Positions 1 to 6,538 are shown, numbered from the stretch's first letter. The stretch: DNA of 8,326 bases from Fidelibacterota bacterium (GCA_012963075.1 DTWI01000038.1:1-8326), one strand, 5' to 3'. Numbers and translations are program-made. The notes: generated by a model not told the origin, from the sequence alone.

Positions 1-62
1 AATTAGTTTTAGTAAAAAATTATTCTGAAATGAAGGATATTTTATCTAATATTAGGCCCTAA
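1..62 (+). CDS. C-terminal fragment of an upstream gene, product not recognised
   Basis: Only one of the three forward frames stays open from the window edge to a TAA at 60-62; the other two hit stops at 4-6 and near 26-28. The open frame reads LVLVKNYSEMKDILSNIRP and stop, a plausible charged C-terminal helix ending. The stop is 17 bases before the next start codon (80), the same tight spacing as the rest of the operon. I cannot assign a family from 19 residues. Proline dehydrogenase would be a logical partner for the P5C dehydrogenase downstream, but nothing visible supports that. A chance open frame of this length is also possible in AT-rich DNA. Confidence 0.5.
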   Translation, partial: LVLVKNYSEMKDILSNIRP

Positions 63-79
63 AAACAAAAGGAGAAATT

Positions 80-223
80 ATGGAAGGATTAGCGGTTACT
101 GCACTTAGTTTAAGCGTGATGGGAATAGCAGCACTTGGATTAGTAATTGGATTGAAAACTGAAGTAGAAAAACTCACGAAAACCTTAAAAGAAAAAGGAA
201 TTCTCGGAGAAGATTACAAATAA
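80..223 (+). CDS. 47-residue single-pass membrane microprotein
   Basis: ATG at 80 is preceded by a strong Shine-Dalgarno sequence (AAAAGGAG, 67-74, 5-base spacer), which makes a real gene likely despite the length. Residues about 3-25 are an uninterrupted hydrophobic, Gly/Ala-rich segment (LAVTALSLSVMGIAALGLVI) fitting one transmembrane helix. Residues 26-40 are a Lys/Glu-rich amphipathic helix (LKTEVEKLTKTLKEKG) that could be a short coiled coil, followed by ILGEDYK. The very short N-terminus and the positively charged tail predict the tail in the cytoplasm. It lies 13 bases ahead of the P5C dehydrogenase gene, so the two are very probably co-transcribed. I do not recognise the family. A membrane anchor or adaptor for a neighbouring enzyme is conceivable but is inference only. 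Confidence 0.75.
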   Translation: MEGLAVTALSLSVMGIAALGLVIGLKTEVEKLTKTLKEKGILGEDYK

Positions 224-236
224 AAAGGGAAAAATT

Positions 237-1868
237 ATGGACAAAAGTTTTAAAGCAATTAATGAACCAATACTCGATTTTGAACCAGGTTCAAAGCATA
301 GAGAAGAACTATTAAAAGAATTAGAACGACAATCAAGTAGACAAGTTGAGATTCCTGTTATTATTCATGGAAAAGAATACTTTACAGGAAATACAAAGAA
401 ATGTGTCAAACCACATGACCATAATCATATCCTTGGTCAAAGCCATCAAGCTGGTGAGAAAGAAATAAAAATGACTATTGAGTCATCAATGGAAGCTTGG
501 AAATCATGGTCTACTACATCCCTAGAATATAGAGCATCAATTTTCAGAAAAGTTGCAGACTTAATAGCTGGACCTTACAGATATAAAATCAATGCAGCAG
601 CAATGTTAGATATTGGAAAAAGTATTTTTCAAGCAGAAGTTGATGCATCATGCGAATTAATTGATTTTTTAAATTTCAACATAGAATATGCTCATAAAAT
701 GCATGGAGTTTTTCAACCATTCTCTCCTCCTGAAATGGATAATTCATTAGAGTTTAGACCTCTTGAAGGATTTGTGTTTGCAATAGCTCCATTTAATTTC
801 TTTAGTATTGGCGGAAATCTTGCCGCTGCACCTGCTTTGCTTGGAAATACAGTAATATGGAAACCAGCAAGTAGTGCTATTTATTCATCTTATTACATTA
901 TGAAACTTTATAAAGAAGCTGGACTTCCTGATGGAGTTATTAATTTTCTTCCAGGGTCTGGAGCAGAAATTGGAAACAAAGTTTTAAATCATAAAGACTT
1001 GGCTGGTATTCATTTTACCGGATCTACAGAAACATTTAGGACAATATGGAAAACAGTATCTAATAATATAGAAAATTATAAAAACTACCCTAGGCTTGTT
1101 GGAGAAACAGGTGGAAAAGATTTTTGTATAGCACATGAATCTGCCAATATTGATGCTTTAGTAACTGGAATGATTCGAGGAGCATTTGAATATCAAGGAC
1201 AAAAATGTTCAGCAATGTCTAGGGCTTATCTTCCTAAAAATCAATGGGATGAAATTAAAGAAAAATTAGTCAGAGAAGTTGCAACCATTGACGTTGGACC
1301 GCCTGAAGATTTAAAAAACTTTGTTAATGCTGTAATCGATGAAAATGCTTTTGATAAGATTGCTTCTTATGTTGATTTTGCTAATGATGCAGATGATTGT
1401 GATATTTTATGTGGAGGTACATATGATAAATCAAAAGGATATTTCATTCAACCTACTGTTATTGTAACAACCAATCCTCACTTTAAAACTTTAGAAGAGG
1501 AAATTTTTGGACCAGTGCTTACAATTTATGTTTACGACAATAATAACTGGTCAGAAACATTAGATCTCATTGATAATACTTCTCCTTACGCATTAACGGG
1601 ATGTGTTTTCTCAGAAGACAAAGCTATTGCTGAGGAGGTAAAATCAACACTGAAATTTGCAGCTGGTAATTTTTATATAAATGACAAACCAACAGGTGCA
1701 GTTGTTGGTCAACAACCATTTGGAGGAAGCAGGGCATCTGGTACAAATGACAAAGCTGGATCAATGCTAAATCTATTAAGATGGACTTCACCAAGAACTA
1801 TCAAAGAAACGTTTGAACCTCCAGTAAAATATCAATACCCATTCATGGACGAACATGAAGATTCATGA
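237..1868 (+). CDS. pruA: L-glutamate gamma-semialdehyde (1-pyrroline-5-carboxylate) dehydrogenase
   Basis: NAD-dependent oxidation of glutamate gamma-semialdehyde (from P5C) to glutamate, the second step of proline catabolism, expected in the cytosol. The 543-residue length and the block FTGSTETFRTIWKTV (260-274) followed by PRLVGETGGKD (285-295) match the stand-alone, ALDH4A1-like family rather than bifunctional PutA. Visible aldehyde dehydrogenase residues are oxyanion-hole Asn187 (PFNFFS), general base Glu290, nucleophile Cys324 (GQKCSA), the NAD-contacting EEIFGPV (421-427) and the P5CDH-type substrate anchor PFGGSRASGTNDKAG (494-508). The Glu-Cys spacing of 34 equals that of mammalian ALDH4A1. 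The start ATG has AGGGA at 226-230. No proline dehydrogenase domain is fused, so that activity must be encoded elsewhere or upstream. The 3' end overlaps sucC by 14 bases. Confidence 0.93.
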   Translation: MDKSFKAINEPILDFEPGSKHREELLKELERQSSRQVEIPVIIHGKEYFTGNTKKCVKPHDHNHILGQSHQAGEKEIKMTIESSMEAWKSWSTTSLEYRASIFRKVADLIAGPYRYKINAAAMLDIGKSIFQAEVDASCELIDFLNFNIEYAHKMHGVFQPFSPPEMDNSLEFRPLEGFVFAIAPFNFFSIGGNLAAAPALLGNTVIWKPASSAIYSSYYIMKLYKEAGLPDGVINFLPGSGAEIGNKVLNHKDLAGIHFTGSTETFRTIWKTVSNNIENYKNYPRLVGETGGKDFCIAHESANIDALVTGMIRGAFEYQGQKCSAMSRAYLPKNQWDEIKEKLVREVATIDVGPPEDLKNFVNAVIDENAFDKIASYVDFANDADDCDILCGGTYDKSKGYFIQPTVIVTTNPHFKTLEEEIFGPVLTIYVYDNNNWSETLDLIDNTSPYALTGCVFSEDKAIAEEVKSTLKFAAGNFYINDKPTGAVVGQQPFGGSRASGTNDKAGSMLNLLRWTSPRTIKETFEPPVKYQYPFMDEHEDS

Positions 1869-3021
1869 ATATCAAGCAAAAGAAATTTTAGAAAAATTTG
1901 ATATTCCGATTCAAAGAGGTTACCCTCTAGATGATAAAGCAGATATCAATTCTACTATCAAAAGAGTTCAAGAAAACTTTGACACTGAAGCAGTAATCGT
2001 TAAAGCACAAGTTCATGCTGGAGGAAGAGGCAAAGGTGGAGGAGTAAAATATTGTGCAGCATATGAAGATGCTCAAAATGCAGCTAATAGTATTTTAGGA
2101 ATGAATCTCATTACACATCAAACTGGTCCTGAAGGTAAAAAAGTGAATAAAATACTTATTACTGAAGCTTTGGATATTAAAAAAGAGTATTACTTTGCTA
2201 TCACATTCGATCGTTCAAAAAATTGTGATGTATTTATTGTATCGGATGAAGGTGGTGTTGATATTGAAGAAGTTGCCAAGAATTCACCAGAAAAAATTAT
2301 TAAGGCTTGGATTAATGACTCAGAAAATTCTCTTTTAAATGGAATTAATAAGATCATTTCAAAACTTTCATTAGAAAAATATCAAAATCAAATTGAAGAT
2401 ATCTTTAGAAAACTATATAGATGTTATTATGAATCAGATTGTTCTTTATTAGAAATTAATCCACTTGTTGTTACTACAGATGATGATATTATTGCACTTG
2501 ATGCTAAAGTAAATATCGACTCTAATGCTCTTTTTAGACATCCTGAAATAACATCATATCGAGATAAATCAGAAGAAAATCCGCTGGAACTGAAAGCATC
2601 TGAATATGGACTAAATTATATTAAACTTGATGGCAATGTAGGATGTATGGTTAATGGTGCCGGACTAGCCATGGCAACTATGGATATAATAAAACATTAT
2701 GGAGGTGAACCAGCAAATTTTTTAGATGTTGGTGGTGCCGCTAATGTAGAAACTATTAAGAATGGATTTAAAATCATTTTATCTGATCGTAATGTAAAAT
2801 CGATTTTAATTAATATCTTTGGTGGAATTGTACGATGTGATAGAGTTGCAAATGGAGTAATTCAGGCTGTTAAAGAATTGGATTTGGATGCTTCCGTTGT
2901 CGTGAGACTTCAAGGAACAAATGCTGATTTGGCTAAAAAAATACTTGATGATTCTGGTATTAATATAATTAGTGCTGAAACAATAAACGAAGCTGCTAAA
3001 AAAGCAGTGGAGGCAGTGTAA
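1855..3021 (+). CDS. sucC: Succinyl-CoA synthetase (ADP/GDP-forming), beta subunit
   Basis: Beta subunit of the TCA-cycle enzyme that couples succinyl-CoA cleavage to ATP or GTP synthesis. It binds nucleotide and partners SucD. It has 388 residues, the same length as E. coli SucC. It opens with the classic MKIHEYQAKEIL and carries the ATP-grasp glycine loop (VHAGGRGKGGGVK, 53-65), Mg-binding Asn202 and Asp216 (LEINPL, LDAK; spacing 14 as in E. coli), and the C-terminal CoA-ligase domain with NGAGLAMATMD (267-277), GGEPANFLDVGG (283-294) and NIFGGIVRCD (320-329). The start at 1855 lies inside the preceding gene (14-base overlap), with only a weak GGA at 1847-1849, so translation is probably coupled. 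I cannot tell ATP from GTP preference by eye. Confidence 0.97.
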   Translation: MKIHEYQAKEILEKFDIPIQRGYPLDDKADINSTIKRVQENFDTEAVIVKAQVHAGGRGKGGGVKYCAAYEDAQNAANSILGMNLITHQTGPEGKKVNKILITEALDIKKEYYFAITFDRSKNCDVFIVSDEGGVDIEEVAKNSPEKIIKAWINDSENSLLNGINKIISKLSLEKYQNQIEDIFRKLYRCYYESDCSLLEINPLVVTTDDDIIALDAKVNIDSNALFRHPEITSYRDKSEENPLELKASEYGLNYIKLDGNVGCMVNGAGLAMATMDIIKHYGGEPANFLDVGGAANVETIKNGFKIILSDRNVKSILINIFGGIVRCDRVANGVIQAVKELDLDASVVVRLQGTNADLAKKILDDSGINIISAETINEAAKKAVEAV

Positions 3022-3896
3022 TGTCAATACTTTTAGATAAGAATACAAACATTTTAGTACAAGGAATTACTGGGTCTGAAGGTCTCTTTCATACCGAACA
3101 AATGCTTAACTATAATGCAAAAGTATTATGTGGAGTTACTCCAGGAAAAGGAGGACAAGTAGTTACAAATAATCGATTACCTGTTTTTAACTCAATTAGA
3201 GATGCAAAAAAGCAATTTGATATTCATGCCACTACTATTTTTGTTCCTCCAAAATTTGCAGCAGAGGCAATAATTGAAGCCATCGAACAAAATATCAAAT
3301 TAATAGTATGTATTTCTGAAGGAATACCTGTTAGAGATATGGTTAAGGTAAAAAATATGATTAACAAATCTTCTAGTATATTAATAGGACCAAATTGTCC
3401 AGGCATTATTACTGCAGAAGAATCAAAAATTGGTATTACTCCTGGTTTTATTTGTAAAAAAGGATCCGTAGGAATTTTATCTCGATCTGGAACATTAACA
3501 TATGAAGCTATTGACCAAGTTGTTAATATAGGGCTTGGATTAACAACAGCAGTAGGAATTGGGGGCGATCCAGTGATTGGTTCAAGTATGATTGATATTC
3601 TAAAACACTTTGATGCAGATGATGAGACAAAAGGAGTTGTTATGATTGGAGAAATAGGTGGTAATATGGAAAATGAAGCTGGAAGATGGATAAAAGACAA
3701 TATGAATAAACCAGTTGTTTCCTTTATTGCTGGTCAAACTGCTCCAAAGGGGAAAAGAATGGGTCACGCAGGTGCCATCATATCAGAGGGATCAGAAACT
3801 GCTGAAGCAAAAATTGCCATATTGAAAGAATGTGGGGTCACAATTTCGAATACTGTATCAGAAATTGGAAGTACTATGAAAAGAATAATAGGATAA
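3021..3896 (+). CDS. sucD: Succinyl-CoA synthetase, alpha subunit
   Basis: Alpha subunit that binds CoA and carries the phosphohistidine intermediate; it forms the complex with SucC. It has 291 residues. The N-terminal CoA-binding Rossmann domain shows the QGITGSEGLFHT motif (14-25) and GVTPGKGG (38-45). IGPNCPG (122-128) holds the conserved Cys126. The catalytic His249 sits in GKRMGHAGAII (244-254), and Glu211 in EIGG is the partner acid expected from the E. coli enzyme (His246/Glu208, same 38-residue spacing). The start codon shares its A with the sucC stop (TAATG), and GGAGG at 3009-3013 inside sucC serves as ribosome-binding site, so the two subunits should be made together. The loop after the histidine reads SEGSETAEAK instead of the E. 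coli-like glycine-rich form, an ordinary family variation as far as I can tell. Confidence 0.97.
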   Translation: MSILLDKNTNILVQGITGSEGLFHTEQMLNYNAKVLCGVTPGKGGQVVTNNRLPVFNSIRDAKKQFDIHATTIFVPPKFAAEAIIEAIEQNIKLIVCISEGIPVRDMVKVKNMINKSSSILIGPNCPGIITAEESKIGITPGFICKKGSVGILSRSGTLTYEAIDQVVNIGLGLTTAVGIGGDPVIGSSMIDILKHFDADDETKGVVMIGEIGGNMENEAGRWIKDNMNKPVVSFIAGQTAPKGKRMGHAGAIISEGSETAEAKIAILKECGVTISNTVSEIGSTMKRIIG

Positions 3897-3899
3897 TAA

Positions 3900-4301
3900 A
3901 TGAATCAAACACTAGCAATTATAAAACCAGACGCAATGAAAAAAGATAATATGGAAAATATTAAAAAAGATATTATAGATAATGGATTTAGTATTCTAAA
4001 AGAAAAAACATTGTTGCTTACAGATGAACAGGCATGCTCTTTTTATGATATTCATAAAGAAAAACCATTTTTTGATGAATTAGTAGAGTTTATGACATCA
4101 CATGAATGTCATGTTATGATATTAGAGAAAGAAAATGCTGTAGAAGAATGGCGTAATCTCATGGGAACAACAGATTCACAAAAAGCTGAAACTGGAACTA
4201 TAAGAAATAAATATGGAACGGATGTATCTATGAATGCTACGCATGGTTCAGATAGCAATGAAAACGCAATAAAAGAAATCAACTTCTTCTTCAATGGCTA
4301 G
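3900..4301 (+). CDS. ndk: Nucleoside diphosphate kinase
   Basis: Transfers the gamma-phosphate between nucleoside tri- and diphosphates through a phosphohistidine, keeping NTP/dNTP pools balanced in the cytosol. Family signatures are the N-terminal TLAIIKPDAM (4-13, Lys9 in the active site), HKEKPFF (52-58), EFMTS (63-67), MGTTD (88-92), GTIRNKYG (99-106) and NATHGSDSNENA (112-123) with nucleophile His115. At 133 residues it stops about 8-10 residues earlier than E. coli Ndk (143): it ends at EINFFFNG and lacks the usual tail. AGGA at 3890-3893 precedes the ATG, only 3 bases after the sucD stop. Co-transcription with sucCD makes sense because NDK can exchange the ATP or GTP that succinyl-CoA synthetase makes. 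The 3' end overlaps the next gene by 8 bases. Confidence 0.96.
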   Translation: MNQTLAIIKPDAMKKDNMENIKKDIIDNGFSILKEKTLLLTDEQACSFYDIHKEKPFFDELVEFMTSHECHVMILEKENAVEEWRNLMGTTDSQKAETGTIRNKYGTDVSMNATHGSDSNENAIKEINFFFNG

Positions 4302-4671
4302 ATACATTACATTACTGCTCCTTATAGCTACATGCTATGCACAAGAATCTAGCAATGCATGGCTTGATATTACTTTAGAAAAAGATAAGACACCTCAAAA
4401 TGTAGAATCAAATATAATAAATAAAGATGATACTATATATTTCACCATACAAGTTGCTGCAAGAAAAAATTTTCCTGAAGCTATTGATGTAGTTAAAAAA
4501 CTTAATGAACTTGGTTTTGATGCATTTATTCAAAAAAATGATACCAATCCAAAAGCAAGATATAGAATTCGTTATGGAAACTTCTCTTCGAAAAAAGATG
4601 CTTCTAAAATAGCAGATATCATTAAAGAAAAATTGGGATACGACTGTTGGATTGATAAAATAGAATTATAA
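4294..4671 (+). CDS. Small exported SPOR-domain protein
   Basis: This 125-residue protein has an N-terminal signal sequence (MARYITLLLLIATCYA) with a likely signal-peptidase I cut after Ala16. Cys14 in IATC also resembles a weak lipobox (Thr at -1 is unusual), so a lipoprotein cannot be excluded. After a polar linker (17-47), residues about 48-123 form one SPOR domain: IYFTIQVAARKNFPEA start strand, KKLNELGFDAFIQ helix-strand, then YRIRYGNFSSKKDASKIAD with the conserved RxxYGxF-like strand-turn, and GYDCWIDKI as last strand. SPOR domains bind peptidoglycan strands stripped of stem peptides and often mark division or cell-wall proteins, so the mature protein should sit in the envelope. No catalytic domain is present. 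The start overlaps ndk by 8 bases and has no Shine-Dalgarno sequence, implying coupled translation. Confidence 0.85.
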   Translation: MARYITLLLLIATCYAQESSNAWLDITLEKDKTPQNVESNIINKDDTIYFTIQVAARKNFPEAIDVVKKLNELGFDAFIQKNDTNPKARYRIRYGNFSSKKDASKIADIIKEKLGYDCWIDKIEL

Positions 4672-4727
4672 AAATTATTTTAATCCAAACATTTATTTGT
4701 TTATATTGGCGCTAATTAAGGAAAAAA
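4672..4727 (+). promoter_or_regulatory. Candidate promoter and operator region ahead of the rpmF-fab block
   Basis: This is the only sizeable non-coding gap on the + strand. It holds a possible -10 box TATATT (4702-4707), with a poor -35 candidate TTTAAT (4679-4684) at 17-base spacing. A short inverted repeat AAACA-N6-TGTTT (4687-4691 / 4698-4702) lies in the spacer, where a repressor could bind. No terminator with a GC-containing stem is seen after the SPOR gene, so read-through from upstream remains possible. The elements are weak by consensus and AT-rich DNA makes chance matches common; the position between two functional blocks is the best argument. Confidence 0.3.
4718..4722 (+). promoter_or_regulatory. 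Ribosome-binding site of rpmF
   Basis: AAGGA with a 5-base A-only spacer before the ATG at 4728. It fixes the start of a gene only 58 codons long and gives the expected N-terminus for bL32. Confidence 0.7.
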
Positions 4728-4904
4728 ATGTTACCAAAAAAGAGACAATCAAAAACGAGGTCAAAAAAGAGAAGAACTCATTATAAATCTTCACTAGTCC
4801 ATACTGTTAAGTGTAAGAATACAGGTGAAGAACATTTACCTCATCATGCATACTACCATGACGGAATTCTTTATTATAAAGGAAAACCTGTCGATCAAGA
4901 ATAA
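4728..4904 (+). CDS. rpmF: 50S ribosomal protein bL32, zinc-ribbon-degenerate form
   Basis: This 58-residue, strongly basic protein of the large ribosomal subunit has the typical N-terminus MLPKKRQSKTRSKKRRTHYK (compare the common AVPKKRTSKSRKNKRRTH style). The C-terminal half, KCKNTGEEHLPHH (28-40) then YYKGKPV (49-55), aligns with the zinc-ribbon half of the family. Of the four zinc cysteines only the first position remains (Cys29, in CKNT where other bacteria have CPNC). The others are Thr32 and non-Cys residues in the AYYHDG stretch, so it probably does not bind zinc, like E. coli bL32. The stop overlaps the fabD start (TAATG). rpmF at the head of a fatty-acid gene cluster is a widespread bacterial arrangement. 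Confidence 0.93.
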   Translation: MLPKKRQSKTRSKKRRTHYKSSLVHTVKCKNTGEEHLPHHAYYHDGILYYKGKPVDQE

Positions 4905-5812
4905 TGAATTGTTGTTTTATTTTTTCAGGACAAGGTTCACACCGTCCTGGTATGGGAATAAATCTCTATAGAAATTCTTCAATAGCAAAATCAAAAATCG
5001 ATTTAGCTGATTCATTGCTGGGTTATAAAATATCTGAAATTATGTTTGATGATAATGAACTTGTTTTAAAAAAAACAATTAATGCCCAAGTAGCGATTTA
5101 TATTCATTCATGTATTCTATTTGATATTATAAAAGACAGCAAATATAACCCTGTTGCAGTTGCCGGACATAGTTTGGGTGAATTTTCAGCATTATATGCA
5201 AATGGAACATACAGTTTTGAAGATGGATTAGAAATTGTTAAGACGCGTGCAGAGGCAATGCATAAATGCGAGACTAGCAACAAAGGAAAGATGAGTGCCG
5301 TAATGGGTCTCAGTAAAGAAATAATCTCTGAAGTATGCAATAATAGTGATACACAAGTTGCTAATATTAATTCTGATCAACAAATTGTTATTTCTGGACC
5401 AGATATATCCGTTAAAAAAATTTCCAATGAATTAAAGTCTTTGGGAGCAAAACGTATCATCCCATTAAATGTGAGTGGTGCGTTCCATTCAAAATTAATG
5501 TCCGAAGCAAAATCAAGATTAAGAGATATTATTACAGAAAAAATATTTCAAACTCCTTACTGCCCTATTGTCTCAAATTATGATGCAAAAGACAGAACAA
5601 ATACTGATGAAATCAAACATGCTTTAATTGAACAGATTGATAATACGGTACTCTGGCTTGCAAGTGTCAAGCAACTTGAAAACATTAATAATAATTTTGT
5701 TGAGATAGGCCCAAAGAAAGTTTTAGCCGGATTAATAAAAAAAATAAACGAATCATTTCATATCTCTAGTTTTAATTCTTATAATGATACTAAAGAATTG
5801 TTAAATGTTTAA
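4904..5812 (+). CDS. fabD: Malonyl-CoA:ACP transacylase
   Basis: Loads malonyl groups from CoA onto acyl carrier protein, supplying the extender unit for type II fatty acid synthesis in the cytosol. It has 302 residues. The catalytic set is complete: Gln10 in FSGQGSH, nucleophile Ser90 in GHSLGE, Arg115 in KTRAEAMH (malonate carboxylate binding), His195 in SGAFHSKLM and Gln244 in the QIDNTVLW segment, paralleling E. coli Gln11/Ser92/Arg117/His201/Gln250. The ferredoxin-like small subdomain occupies about 125-190. The ATG shares its A with the rpmF stop, and no Shine-Dalgarno is seen upstream, so initiation probably depends on termination of rpmF. plsX and fabH, often located between rpmF and fabD, are absent here. 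The 3' end overlaps fabG by 8 bases. Confidence 0.96.
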   Translation: MNCCFIFSGQGSHRPGMGINLYRNSSIAKSKIDLADSLLGYKISEIMFDDNELVLKKTINAQVAIYIHSCILFDIIKDSKYNPVAVAGHSLGEFSALYANGTYSFEDGLEIVKTRAEAMHKCETSNKGKMSAVMGLSKEIISEVCNNSDTQVANINSDQQIVISGPDISVKKISNELKSLGAKRIIPLNVSGAFHSKLMSEAKSRLRDIITEKIFQTPYCPIVSNYDAKDRTNTDEIKHALIEQIDNTVLWLASVKQLENINNNFVEIGPKKVLAGLIKKINESFHISSFNSYNDTKELLNV

Positions 5813-6536
5813 ATATTCAAATAAAACTGCTGTTGTAACAGGAGCATCCAGAGGTATTGGCAAGGCAATTGCAACGACTTTAGCAGACAATGGAATGCAA
5901 GTAATTGGTATCGCAACTTCTGAAAAATCGCTAGATGCAATTAGAGATATAAAAAATATCATTCCTTTTTGCTGTAATATATCAGATGAAAAATCTATTG
6001 AAGATTTATATGCTTTCGTAAAAGAACATTCTAGCAATATTGATATCTTGGTCAATAATGCTGGAATTCATATGGATAATATCCTATTAAGAATGAAAAC
6101 AGAAGAATGGAAAAAAGTATTAGATGTAAATCTGAATGGACCTTTTTATTTAACAAGAATATTATTAAAAGATATGATAAAAAATAAAAGAGGAAGAATC
6201 ATCAATATATCATCTATTTCAGGAACTGATGGAAATAAAGGACAAAGCAATTATTCTGCCTCTAAAGGTGGATTGTTAGCATTTACAAAATCTCTTGCGA
6301 AAGAAGTGGGAAAACGCAATATAACTGTAAATTGTATCGCTCCAGGAATCATTGAAACTGATATGATCTTTGACTTGAGCGATACAGTAAAAACAGATTA
6401 TTTACGAAGAATTCCATTGAAAAAATTTGGAAAACCAGAAGATATCAGCAAAATGATTTTGTTTTTATGTTCTGATGAAGCGAGTTATATTACTGGTCAG
6501 ACATTTTACATTGATGGTGGAATGTCATTAAATTGA
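5805..6536 (+). CDS. fabG: 3-oxoacyl-ACP reductase
   Basis: NADPH-dependent reduction of 3-oxoacyl-ACP to 3-hydroxyacyl-ACP, the first reductive step of each elongation round. It is a 243-residue classical short-chain dehydrogenase. Visible features are the Rossmann glycine motif TGASRGIG (12-19), NNAG (84-87), Asn109 in DVNLNGPF, and the Ser137-Tyr150-Lys154 catalytic residues (ISSISG, NYSASKGG). PG at 180-181 and the C-terminal TGQTFYIDGGM (230-240) are also typical. Sequence style and position between fabD and acpP support FabG over other reductases of the superfamily. The start lies in the fabD 3' end (8-base overlap) without an obvious Shine-Dalgarno, suggesting coupling. Confidence 0.96.
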   Translation: MFKYSNKTAVVTGASRGIGKAIATTLADNGMQVIGIATSEKSLDAIRDIKNIIPFCCNISDEKSIEDLYAFVKEHSSNIDILVNNAGIHMDNILLRMKTEEWKKVLDVNLNGPFYLTRILLKDMIKNKRGRIINISSISGTDGNKGQSNYSASKGGLLAFTKSLAKEVGKRNITVNCIAPGIIETDMIFDLSDTVKTDYLRRIPLKKFGKPEDISKMILFLCSDEASYITGQTFYIDGGMSLN

Positions 6537-6538
6537 TT

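Noticed and set aside
2806..3048. 80-codon minus-strand frame over the sucC/sucD junction
   Set aside because: Shadow of two conserved genes; composition rich in Ser, Tyr and Cys with no recognisable domain or ribosome-binding site.
3224..3700. 158-codon open frame on the minus strand inside sucD
   Set aside because: It lies wholly antisense to the confidently identified sucD, has no family resemblance, and its Pro/Ile/Ser-rich composition is what the reverse complement of sucD codons gives.
4109..4294. 61-codon minus-strand frame antisense to ndk
   Set aside because: Fully within ndk; no independent support.
4669..4682. Hairpin TAAAA-ATTA-TTTTA just after the SPOR gene as a terminator
   Set aside because: Five A-U pairs only, no G-C pair and no following U tract; too weak and expected by chance in such AT-rich DNA.
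5104..5340. 78-codon minus-strand frame antisense to fabD
   Set aside because: Covers the conserved GHSLGE region of fabD, so the coding constraint belongs to the + strand.
5801..6055. 84-codon minus-strand frame antisense to the fabG N-terminus
   Set aside because: Opposite the conserved Rossmann motif of fabG, without a family match.
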